DNA of 5,004 nt, from assembly GCF_901875635.1 (NCBI RefSeq), contig NZ_CABFMN010000028.1, positions 1-5,004 on the forward strand. Reading direction: 5' to 3'. Below, piece after piece: positions 1-4,944 of the stretch. The notes under the pieces were generated by a model. It searched no databases. It was not told the DNA's origin and saw nothing but the letters and a program-made list of their open reading frames with translations. Made by a program: the position numbers and the translations under genes. This DNA comes from Xylophilus ampelinus. Its GTDB lineage: Bacteria; Pseudomonadota; Gammaproteobacteria; Burkholderiales; Burkholderiaceae_C. Positions within the stretch are counted from its first letter, which is position 1, and each line of letters opens with the position of its first letter.

Positions 1-426
1 GTCCACGCGAAGGCAGCCGAGGGTGCGGCGCTGGCCGCGCCGCGCGGCCTGCGTTTCGCTGCCGACGGCCTCGCGCCCGAGCGGCGCCAGGCTTTCCGCG
101 CCGCGCTGCGCGATGCCCGGCGCGACGTCGCCGAGCTGGTGCGCCAGGGGCGGGAAGGGCGGCGCGAACTGGCGCAGCTGATGGCCGCGCCCGTCTTCGA
201 CCGCGCGGCGTTCGACGCCACCCTGTCGCTCACGCGTGCCGCCGACCTCGGCGTGCGCGAACGCACCGAACGCGCGGTGGCCGACTTCGGCGCCAGCCTG
301 ACGCCGGCCGAGCGCGCCACCTTCGCGCAGGGCTTGGCGTCGGCCCAGGGCAGCTTCCGCGTGCCGCCCCCGAACCCGGCCAGCCCGGCGGCGGCCCCAG
401 CCGCTGTGCCCGCGCCCCGGCCCTGA
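1..426 (+). CDS. Periplasmic heavy-metal-sensor-like protein (Spy/CpxP/CnrX type), 3' part
   Basis: The frame is open from base 1 and stops at TGA 424-426, giving the last 141 residues; the start lies outside the window. The visible part is a charged, Arg/Ala/Glu-rich helical protein with the pattern of the Metal_resist (Spy/CpxP/CnrX-like) family: a PERRQAF segment around residue 27 of the fragment, regularly spaced arginines, a helix ending in ELAQLM, then an FDRAAFDA segment and a second TPAERATF segment. The tail is a Pro/Ala-rich low-complexity stretch. Family members are periplasmic helical hairpins that sense metal or envelope stress or act as chaperones. Here the gene lies 14 bases before the DUF1800 gene, suggesting a shared transcript. 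The signal peptide or membrane anchor cannot be seen. The family call is by pattern recognition; the metal, if any, is unknown. Confidence 0.7.
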   Translation, partial: VHAKAAEGAALAAPRGLRFAADGLAPERRQAFRAALRDARRDVAELVRQGREGRRELAQLMAAPVFDRAAFDATLSLTRAADLGVRERTERAVADFGASLTPAERATFAQGLASAQGSFRVPPPNPASPAAAPAAVPAPRP

Positions 427-440
427 ACGAAAGACCCGCC

Positions 441-1877
441 ATGAACATACCCGACGCCCTGGCCCCCGCCATCGCCCTCAACCGCTTCGGCCTGGGCGCA
501 CGGCCCGACGAAGCGCCGCCTGCCGACCCGCGACGCTGGCTGCTCGACCAGTTCGGCCGCTTCGCGCCACGGCCCGCTGCGTGGATGCAGCAGCCCGGCA
601 CCGACGCGCTCCTGGCCGACTACCAGCAGCGCGAGCGCGCCGTGCGCGACCTGCCCGAGGCCGACCGGCAGGCGGCGCGGCAGGCGATCCGCAAGGATGC
701 GCGCGCGGGCTACCTGGCGGCCGTCAACGCGCGGGTCTCGAGCGCGCTCGACACGCCCGCGCCCTTCGTCGAGCGGCTGGTGCACTTCTGGGCCAACCAC
801 TTCGCCATCTCGGTCGAGAAGCCGCAGGTGCTGGCCCTGGCCGGCGCCTACGAGGCCGAGGCGATCCGGCCGCACGTGCTGGGTCGCTTCGACCAGATGC
901 TGCTGGCCGCGGTGCGCCATCCGGCCATGCTGGTGTACCTCGACCAGGCGCAGTCGATCGGTCCCGACAGCCCGGCGGCCCGCCGTGCGGCCGAGCGCAA
1001 CCCCGAGCGCCCGCGCGGCCTCAACGAGAACCTGGCGCGCGAGATCATGGAACTGCACACCCTCGGTGCCCGCAGCGGCTACACCCAGGCCGACGTGACC
1101 GAGTTCGCCCGCGCGCTCACGGGCTGGAGCCTCATGGCGCCGAATGCGAACCCGGCCAGTGCTCCGATGGCGCAGGACATGGCCGCCGCCGGCGGCTTCC
1201 AGTTCCGGCCGCAGCAGCACGAGCCCGGTACGCGAACGGTGCTGGGCCGCGCCTACGCCGAGGGCGGCGAAGCGCAGGCCCTGGCCGTGCTGCGCGACAT
1301 CGCCGTCGCGCCCGCTACCGCACGGCACGTGGCGACCAAGCTGGCGCGCCACTTCGTCGCCGACGACCCGCCGCCGGCGCTGGTCGAGCGGCTGGCGGCC
1401 AGCTTCCAGCGCAGCGGCGGCGACCTGCCCGCCGTGTACCGCACGCTGGTCGAATCGCCCGAGGCCTGGCGCGCCGGCACAGGCAAGTTCAAGACGCCGT
1501 GGGACTGGACGCTCTCGTCGCTGCGCGCCCTGCGCGCGCCCGAGGCGGCGATGGGCAACGCCCGCGAGCCCAGGGGTGCGCGGCTGGCGCAGGTGCTCGA
1601 CCAGCTGGGCCAGCCCGTCTGGCGGCCCGGCTCGCCCGCCGGCTTCGACGACATCGCCGGCAGTTGGGCCGCGCCCGACGCGCTGGTGCGCCGGGTGGAA
1701 CTGGCGCAGCGCTTTGCCGCGCAGGCCGGCAACACCGTCGACCCACGCACCGTCGCGCCCGCCGTGCTGCCCGGCGCGGCGCTCGGCGAGGGCACCCGTA
1801 CCGCCATCGCCCGCGCCGAGAGCGCCAGCACCGGACTGGCGCTGCTGCTCGTGTCCCCCGACTTCCTCAGGAGATGA
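441..1877 (+). CDS. DUF1800 domain-containing protein
   Basis: A 478-residue protein that I recognise as a DUF1800 family member of nearly full family length. Landmarks in order: an N-terminal ALNRFGLGARPDE segment (about 12-25), a conserved LVHFWANHFAIS motif (about 111-122), the GRFDQMLLAAVRHPAMLVYLD block (about 149-170), the family's NENLAREIMELHTLG motif (about 195-209) followed by YTQADVTEFARALTGW, an HEPGTRTVLG motif near 260, and a C-terminal LDQLGQPVWRPGSP segment. No clear signal peptide is seen in the first 30 residues. The start ATG at 441 has only a weak GAAAG upstream (429-433, 7-base gap), and the preceding stop is 14 bases away, so coupling with the upstream gene is likely. 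The stop TGA (1875-1877) overlaps an ATG. DUF1800 proteins usually sit beside a DUF1501 gene, as here; the biochemical function is not established. Confidence 0.93.
   Translation: MNIPDALAPAIALNRFGLGARPDEAPPADPRRWLLDQFGRFAPRPAAWMQQPGTDALLADYQQRERAVRDLPEADRQAARQAIRKDARAGYLAAVNARVSSALDTPAPFVERLVHFWANHFAISVEKPQVLALAGAYEAEAIRPHVLGRFDQMLLAAVRHPAMLVYLDQAQSIGPDSPAARRAAERNPERPRGLNENLAREIMELHTLGARSGYTQADVTEFARALTGWSLMAPNANPASAPMAQDMAAAGGFQFRPQQHEPGTRTVLGRAYAEGGEAQALAVLRDIAVAPATARHVATKLARHFVADDPPPALVERLAASFQRSGGDLPAVYRTLVESPEAWRAGTGKFKTPWDWTLSSLRALRAPEAAMGNAREPRGARLAQVLDQLGQPVWRPGSPAGFDDIAGSWAAPDALVRRVELAQRFAAQAGNTVDPRTVAPAVLPGAALGEGTRTAIARAESASTGLALLLVSPDFLRR
1869..1873 (+). promoter_or_regulatory. 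Shine-Dalgarno sequence of the DUF1501 gene
   Basis: AGGAG lies inside the last codons of the DUF1800 gene. It is 9 bases from the ATG at 1883, a workable distance, and directly abuts the ATG at 1874, which is too close. This is why 1883 is chosen as the start although the ATGA overlap at 1874-1877 is tempting. Confidence 0.6.
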
Positions 1878-1882
1878 ACGCC

Positions 1883-3094
1883 ATGCCCGTCCGCACGAAC
1901 CCATCCATGTCCGATCGCCGACATTTCCTGCGTCTGGCCGCGGCCGGCGCGGGGCTGGCGCTGGTGGCGCCGCACCTGGCGCTCGCCGGCGCGGCCACCT
2001 CGCGGCGCTTCGTCTTCATCATCCAGCGCGGAGCGGCGGATGGGCTGGAGACGCTGGTGCCCTATGCCGACCCCGGCTACGCGCGCCTGCGCGGCGCCAT
2101 CGCGCTCGACCCGGCGACCGCCACCAAGCTCGACGGCACGTTCGCCCTGCATCCGGCGCTGGCCGAAACCGCGAAGCTCTACGCCGCGAAAGAGGCGCTG
2201 TTCGTGCACGCCGCCGCCTCACCGTACCGCGACCGCTCGCACTTCGACGGCCAGAACGTGCTGGAGACCGGCGGCACCTCGCCCTACCAGGTGAAGGACG
2301 GCTGGCTCAACCGCCTGGTCGGCCTGCTGCCGCGCGGCGATCGCGAGGCCATCGCCTTCGCGCCCACCGTACCGCTGGCGCTGCGCGGGCGGGCCGAGGT
2401 CGCCTCGTACGCGCCGTCTGCACTGCCCCAGCCGGGCGACGACCTGCTGCTGCGCGTGTCGCGACTGTACGAGGAGGATCCGCAGCTGCATGCGCTGTGG
2501 AGCTCGGCCATGGAAACCCGCGGCATCGCGATGAACGGCATGAACGGCGAGGGCGGTGCCAAGCCGCGACAGGACGCGGCCGGCCTCGGCAAGCTCGCGG
2601 CCGGCTTCCTTGCGCGGCCCGACGGCCCGCGCATCGCGATGATCGAAACCGGCGGCTGGGACACCCACAGCGCGCAGAACGGCCGCCTCGCCGCGCAGCT
2701 GCGCAACCTCGACGCGATGGTCGCCGCGCTGCGCGACGGCCTGGGCGCCGCCTGGGCCGACACCGTGGTCGTCGTCGCCACCGAGTTCGGCCGTACCGCC
2801 GCCGCCAACGGCACCGGCGGCACCGACCACGGCACCGGCGCCGCCGCCATGCTCATGGGCGGCGCCGTGCAGGGCGGCCGCGTGATCGCCGACTGGCCGG
2901 GGCTGGAAGCCGGCCAGCTGTACGAGAACCGCGACCTGCGGGCCACCACCAGCGTCGATGCGCTCATCGCCAGTGCGGCAGGCGAATGCTTCGGCATCGA
3001 CCCGGGGCAGGTGTCCCGCACCTTGTTCCCGCAGGGCGGCAGCCTGCCGGGCGGGGCGGCGGCGCGGCCCTTGCCGCGGTTGTTGCGCAGCTGA
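1883..3094 (+). CDS. DUF1501 domain-containing protein with twin-arginine signal
   Basis: A 403-residue protein of the DUF1501 family, related to the alkaline phosphatase/sulfatase superfamily. The N-terminus carries a Tat signal: DRRHFLRL at about residues 11-18, a hydrophobic Ala/Leu-rich stretch, and a likely cleavage near LALAGA, so export to the periplasm in folded form is expected. The mature part starts with FVFIIQRGAADGLETLVPY (from about 42). It continues with SHFDGQN (about 119), GGWDTH (257-262), EFGRT (301-305) and GTDHG (313-317); the Asp/His residues of the last motifs are the likely metal ligands by analogy with the superfamily. It follows the DUF1800 gene with a 5-base gap. 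Alternative in-frame starts are ATG 1874 (overlapping the upstream stop) and ATG 1907 (MSDRRHF); all keep the Tat motif. DUF1800 and DUF1501 partners are thought to work together, but the substrate is unknown. Confidence 0.93.
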   Translation: MPVRTNPSMSDRRHFLRLAAAGAGLALVAPHLALAGAATSRRFVFIIQRGAADGLETLVPYADPGYARLRGAIALDPATATKLDGTFALHPALAETAKLYAAKEALFVHAAASPYRDRSHFDGQNVLETGGTSPYQVKDGWLNRLVGLLPRGDREAIAFAPTVPLALRGRAEVASYAPSALPQPGDDLLLRVSRLYEEDPQLHALWSSAMETRGIAMNGMNGEGGAKPRQDAAGLGKLAAGFLARPDGPRIAMIETGGWDTHSAQNGRLAAQLRNLDAMVAALRDGLGAAWADTVVVVATEFGRTAAANGTGGTDHGTGAAAMLMGGAVQGGRVIADWPGLEAGQLYENRDLRATTSVDALIASAAGECFGIDPGQVSRTLFPQGGSLPGGAAARPLPRLLRS

Positions 3095-3128
3095 GGGCGG
3101 TGCGGCGGGAGGGGCGCACGGCGCCATG

Positions 3129-3160
3129 AAAAAGGCCGGGCGCCTTGCGGCCCCGGCCTT
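3129..3160 (-). terminator. Rho-independent terminator of the small periplasmic gene
   Basis: A perfect 9-bp stem pairs AAGGCCGGG (3132-3140) with CCCGGCCTT (3152-3160) around an 11-base loop. Read on the minus strand the hairpin is followed by TTTTT (complement of 3129-3133), the classic intrinsic terminator, and it begins 24 bases after the minus-strand stop codon. On the plus strand the hairpin is followed by GTGTCG, without a T-run, so it may stop the DUF1501 operon only weakly. It sits between two converging genes and may serve both. Confidence 0.85.
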
Positions 3161-3184
3161 GTGTCGTGGAACTTGGCGCGCCGG

Positions 3185-3514
3185 TCAGCGGCCGATCTCG
3201 CGGCTGACGCCGTTCTCCTGCTGGTTCAGCGCCCGCTGCTCGGTGGCGGTGATGTGGCTGCCATGCTGGGACGCCATCGCGCGTTCCTCGGTGCGGATCT
3301 GGTGGTCCTGGCGGTGCAGGGCGACCGCCTGCGAGCGGCTGATCTCGCCTTCCACGTATTCGTTGTGGATGCGGCGATCCTGGTGCGCCAGGCGGGCGTT
3401 GACTTCGGCGCGGCGTGGGTGGGTCTGGTCCCAGGTCGCGGCGTGCACGCTGGCGGCCATGCCACCGAAAACGGTGACAGCCAGGGCGAGGGCGAGGTGC
3501 TTGCGGGTGTGCAT
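3185..3514 (-). CDS. Small secreted protein with internal helical repeat, function unknown
   Basis: A 109-residue protein beginning MHTRKHLALALAV with a clear Sec signal peptide ending near SVHA, cut before ATWDQTH (about residue 26). The mature part is polar and rich in Gln, His, Arg and Glu. It holds an imperfect repeat: GEISRSQAVALHRQDHQI and SHITATEQRALNQQENGV match as x-I-(S/T)-x-(S/T)-(E/Q)-x-x-A-L-(H/N)-x-Q-(D/E). A further upstream HQDRRI corresponds to the Q-(D/E)-x-x-I part. Similar small periplasmic proteins are, as I recall, common in Burkholderiales and unnamed. The start at 3514 is fixed by AAGGA seven bases upstream and by the signal peptide; the frame stays open 65 codons further upstream but that extension is Arg/Pro-rich shadow. 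The gene is monocistronic, ends at a strong terminator, and diverges from arr. Confidence 0.88.
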   Translation of the reverse strand: MHTRKHLALALAVTVFGGMAASVHAATWDQTHPRRAEVNARLAHQDRRIHNEYVEGEISRSQAVALHRQDHQIRTEERAMASQHGSHITATEQRALNQQENGVSREIGR

Positions 3515-3521
3515 GGTGGGG

Positions 3522-3526
3522 TCCTT
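3522..3526 (-). promoter_or_regulatory. Shine-Dalgarno sequence that fixes the 3514 start
   Basis: On the minus strand AAGGA stands 7 bases before the ATG at 3514. It selects this start over the much longer open frame reaching 3709. Confidence 0.7.
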
Positions 3527-3640
3527 GTGGCGAGTGGTTGGGAGCGACGGGCCCGGCGGCATTCGGTGCCGGAAACGCGGCCCGCATCTCTTGAACGCAC
3601 GGCGCGGCGGATTCCGTCGCAGCCGACGCCTGCCGCCATC

Positions 3641-3659
3641 CGCTATGAAAAGCGTAGCG
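3641..3659. repeat. Small inverted repeat in the divergent intergenic region
   Basis: CGCTA (3641-3645) and TAGCG (3655-3659) form a 5-bp inverted repeat around a short A-rich centre. It lies between the two divergent starts at 3514 and 3766, so an operator or a weak hairpin is possible. At this length chance is a real alternative. The rest of 3527-3690 shows nothing else I can support, and no convincing promoter for the minus-strand gene was found. Confidence 0.25.
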
Positions 3660-3693
3660 CCTCGCGCGCGTCCCACGGGCGTTGCGGGCCGAT

Positions 3694-3722
3694 TTGGCAT
3701 CAAGCGCAAACGTGCGTAGGCT
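3694..3722 (+). promoter_or_regulatory. Candidate sigma-70-type promoter for arr
   Basis: TTGGCA (3694-3699) matches the -35 consensus at five of six bases. After a 17-base spacer comes TAGGCT (3717-3722), which keeps the T, A and final T of the -10 consensus. Transcription would begin near 3729-3730, leaving a leader of about 36 bases that contains a pyrimidine-rich tract (3728-3743). No other good candidate is seen upstream of arr. Confidence 0.45.
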
Positions 3723-3750
3723 CTGCGCCTTTTTCTTCTTCTCGATCTGC

Positions 3751-3755
3751 GAGGA
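3751..3755 (+). promoter_or_regulatory. Shine-Dalgarno sequence of arr
   Basis: GAGGA lies 10 bases before ATG 3766. It supports that start over an in-frame TTG at 3682, whose extra residues (Phe-run, Arg-rich) do not resemble the family. Confidence 0.55.
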
Positions 3756-3765
3756 CCGACGCACG

Positions 3766-4161
3766 ATGGCTGTTCCCGACACCGGCCCCTTCTTCCACGG
3801 CACCCGTGCCGACCTGCGGGTGGGCGACCTGCTCACCGCCGGTTTTCGCTCGAACTACGACGGCCGCGTGGTCATGAACCACATCTACTTCACCGCCTGG
3901 CCCAAGGGCGCCGGGCTGGCGGCCGAGATGGCGAAGGGCGAGGGCCGCGGCCGCGTCTACATCGTCGAGCCCAACGGCGCGTACGAAGACGACCCCAACG
4001 TCACCGACAGGAAGTTTCCCGGCAACCCCACGCGCTCGTACCGCAGCCGCGAGTCGTTGCGCATCGTGGGCGAGCTCGACACCTGGGAGTCATTCGACGA
4101 CGACTACATCCGCCAGTTGAAAGAGCGGGTGAATGTCGGCATGGGCGAGATCATCAATTGA
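3766..4161 (+). CDS. arr: NAD(+)-rifamycin ADP-ribosyltransferase (Arr family)
   Basis: A 131-residue cytoplasmic enzyme that transfers ADP-ribose from NAD+ to the C23 hydroxyl of rifamycins, inactivating them. The sequence reads like Arr-2/Arr of mycobacteria across its length: FFHGT (9-13), GDLLTAGF (20-27), HIYFTA (39-44), GRVYIVEPNG (62-71), EDDPNVTDRKFPGNPT (74-89), SYR then ESLRIVGEL (96-104). The catalytic residues of the mycobacterial enzyme (His19, Tyr49, Asp84) line up with His11, Tyr41 and Asp76 at a constant offset of eight, so an active enzyme is expected. Length is close to the usual 135-150. Codon use and GC match the chromosome, and no cassette recombination site borders the gene, unlike the mobile arr-2/arr-3 cassettes. 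It may protect against natural rifamycins or ansamycins; actual resistance in this strain is inference. Confidence 0.93.
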   Translation: MAVPDTGPFFHGTRADLRVGDLLTAGFRSNYDGRVVMNHIYFTAWPKGAGLAAEMAKGEGRGRVYIVEPNGAYEDDPNVTDRKFPGNPTRSYRSRESLRIVGELDTWESFDDDYIRQLKERVNVGMGEIIN

Positions 4162-4194
4162 GCGGCGGCGTGGCGCCACCGCGCGCCGCGCGGG

Positions 4195-4200
4195 TACATT
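4195..4200 (+). promoter_or_regulatory. Possible -10 element for the small Lys/Pro-rich gene
   Basis: TACATT stands in otherwise nearly pure G/C intergenic DNA, 34 bases before the ATG at 4234, and matches four of six -10 bases. No good -35 is visible at 16-18 bases. The 72-base gap after arr also holds the palindrome TGGCGCCA (4171-4178), so the gene could be separately transcribed or read through from arr. Confidence 0.3.
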
Positions 4201-4233
4201 CGCCGGCACCTATTTCCAGAAACGGAGCACCCC

Positions 4234-4380
4234 ATGGCCAAAGGCGACCAGCGCAGCAACAAGATGGTGAAGAAACCCAAGAAGGACACCAGCCCGCCGC
4301 CGAACCCATCCAGCGAATCCAGCCGACCCATGCCGCCGACCACGACGGTGATGCCTAAGGGGAAGTTGAAGAACAAGTGA
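4234..4380 (+). CDS. Small Lys/Pro-rich protein, function unknown
   Basis: A 48-residue, strongly basic protein in its own frame, starting MAKGDQRSNK and ending PKGKLKNK. GGAG (4224-4227) is six bases before the ATG. The chain is an N-terminal basic stretch (KKPKKD at about 13-18), a Ser/Pro-rich middle, and a basic tail; no hydrophobic segment or signal peptide, so it should be cytoplasmic and largely disordered. I recall similar short MAKG-x-(Q/M)-RSN-K-x-x-KKPKK proteins annotated as hypothetical in many proteobacteria, which makes a real gene likely. The high Lys content (AAG codons) is unlike shadow frames here, which are Arg/Ala-rich. Nucleic-acid binding is plausible from charge only. 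Confidence 0.75.
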   Translation: MAKGDQRSNKMVKKPKKDTSPPPNPSSESSRPMPPTTTVMPKGKLKNK

Positions 4381-4388
4381 GGGCGAGG

Positions 4389-4417
4389 GCGGTGGTGCGA
4401 GTTGCTCGCGCTGCCGC
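4389..4417 (+). terminator. Hairpin after the small gene, possible weak terminator
   Basis: A 13-bp stem (4389-4401 with 4405-4417, loop TTG) begins nine bases after the stop codon. Its inner five pairs (GCGAG/CTCGC) are perfect, and three outer pairs are G-U, so it is stable mainly as plus-strand RNA. It is followed by TCTTGCC, not a T-run, so termination would be weak or Rho-assisted. Confidence 0.35.
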
Positions 4418-4419
4418 TC

Positions 4420-4450
4420 TTGCCGATTGTTAGTGGCGTTGAATCGGCAA
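4420..4450. repeat. 9-bp perfect inverted repeat
   Basis: TTGCCGATT (4420-4428) and AATCGGCAA (4442-4450) are perfect complements around a 13-base centre. The right arm overlaps GTTGAAT (4438-4444), which fits the integron core pattern GTTRRRY. No T-run follows, so it is not a simple terminator. It lies at the boundary where chromosomal composition ends. Possibly a hairpin or protein-binding site; function unknown. Confidence 0.4.
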
Positions 4451-4507
4451 CCAACATGCCGAAAGTCCTTTTTCGATGCAGACTTGGCGTGCACCGGTCG
4501 GCCGTAT

Positions 4508-4551
4508 TAGGGAGACAGCTGGCGGTGTTATGCAGCAGTGCTGTCTCCCTA
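4508..4551. repeat. 12-bp perfect inverted repeat overlapping the attI-like site
   Basis: TAGGGAGACAGC (4508-4519) and GCTGTCTCCCTA (4540-4551) are exact reverse complements separated by 20 bases. The right arm is part of the attI-like match; the left arm lies upstream of it. It is not a terminator in context, as no T-run follows and the next feature is a recombination core and a gene start. Confidence 0.75.
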
Positions 4552-4565
4552 TAACCAAGTTGGAC
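4527..4565 (+). other. attI: Integron attI-like recombination site (no integrase in window)
   Basis: This 39-base stretch aligns without gaps to the 3' part of the class 1 integron attI1 site as I remember it, with 31 matches; differences are at 4531, 4539, 4542, 4546, 4552, 4556, 4562 and 4564. It contains GTTATGCAGCAG (the position of an integrase-binding direct repeat in attI1), CTATAAC (4549-4555, left box), a three-base spacer CAA, and GTTGGAC (4559-4565), a perfect GTTRRRY core box. The expected crossover is between G4559 and T4560, and a cassette-style gene follows at once. No integrase reading frame is seen between 4381 and the site on either strand, where a divergent intI would be expected. 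The alternative of an attC site is disfavoured because no upstream box complementary to GTTGGAC is found at the right place. Confidence 0.65.
4550..4555 (+). promoter_or_regulatory. Possible -10 element in the attI-like site
   Basis: TATAAC matches five of six bases of the -10 consensus and would start transcription near 4562, just inside the captured gene's leader. The -35 region (around 4527-4533) is poor, so a weak or activated promoter at best. Integron cassettes are normally read from promoters near attI, so the position is sensible. Confidence 0.25.
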
Positions 4566-4570
4566 GTCAT

Positions 4571-4575
4571 AAGGA
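4571..4575 (+). promoter_or_regulatory. Shine-Dalgarno sequence that fixes the GTG start at 4582
   Basis: AAGGA is six bases before GTG 4582 and eleven bases after the crossover point, a compact leader typical of gene cassettes. Confidence 0.55.
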
Positions 4576-4581
4576 AACGTT

Positions 4582-4944
4582 GTGCTGAGTTTGACGAGTG
4601 AGCGGTGGTCAGAACTGCAACACGCATATGGCAACGCAGCGGATACGCCCGTGCTGCTAGCTCAATTGAACTCGCTTCCATCATCTGAAGGTGATGCCGA
4701 GCCATGGTTCAGTCTCTGGAGCACACTCGCTCACCAGGGCGACGTTTACTCCGCGTCATTCGCTGCTGTTCCACATGTAGTTGTCGCGCTGGCAATCGCG
4801 CCAGTCGAAGCTGATTCGTCATTCCTGCAATTCCCCGCATGGGTTGAGATCTGCCGGGCGAAAGGCGCAATCAAAGTTCCTGAAGACCTGTCTGAGGCTT
4901 ATTTCAGTTCGCTTGCGCGCCTTCCGTCGCTAGGGAAGGTCTGA
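4582..4944 (+). pseudogene. Cassette-type gene of unknown function, 5' part, cut by an IS5-family insertion
   Basis: The frame starts with GTG 4582 (MLSLTSERWSELQHAYGNA) and stops at TGA 4942-4944 after 120 codons. Residues 1-117 are native; the last three (GKV) and the stop are supplied by the inserted element that begins at 4934. Conserved-looking blocks are the RWSELQHAYG opening, the DTPVLLAQL helix (about 21-29), PWFSLWSTLAHQGDVYSASFAAVPHVV (about 41-67) and FPAWVEICR (about 84-92). I recall similar proteins, longer than this and unnamed, in many Gram-negatives; I cannot assign a function. No signal peptide or membrane span is seen. GC is about 56% against about 75% or more to the left, a sign of transfer. 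The leader and its position right after the attI-like core indicate capture as a cassette. Confidence 0.75.
4930..4933. other. CTAG target site of the IS5-family insertion
   Basis: CTAG fits the YTAR target preferred by the IS5 group and directly precedes the terminal repeat. A second copy should lie at the other end of the element, beyond the window. Confidence 0.6.

Noticed and set aside
581..1873. Long open frame running in front of the DUF1501 gene in the same frame
   Set aside because: Its translation is almost wholly Arg/Ala/Gly/Pro, the usual shadow of the DUF1800 gene at high GC; the real protein starts at 1883.
1253..3127. Several long minus-strand open frames
   Set aside because: Antisense shadows caused by G/C third positions of the two large genes; no recognisable motifs or ribosome binding sites.
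1144..3129. 661-codon plus-strand open frame over the DUF1800 and DUF1501 genes
   Set aside because: Arg/Ala-rich shadow with no domain pattern, overlapping two clear family members.
3126..3200. ATG at 3126 beginning MKKAGR after the DUF1501 gene
   Set aside because: It starts in the terminator hairpin, lacks a ribosome binding site and runs antisense to the small secreted protein.
3515..3709. N-terminal extension of the small secreted protein
   Set aside because: The extension is Arg/Pro-rich and would bury the signal peptide; the start at 3514 has a good Shine-Dalgarno sequence.
3682..3765. Upstream TTG start for arr
   Set aside because: The added residues include a Phe run and lie over the likely promoter; the family begins close to the FFHGT motif.
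4494..4565. attC site (cassette end) instead of attI
   Set aside because: An attC needs an upstream box complementary to GTTGGAC at the base of the hairpin; the sequence there is CCGGTCG, which does not pair.
4104..4634. 176-codon minus-strand open frame over the attI-like region, as a possible integrase
   Set aside because: No tyrosine-recombinase motifs, it crosses the arr and small-gene strand, and the composition is not coding-like.
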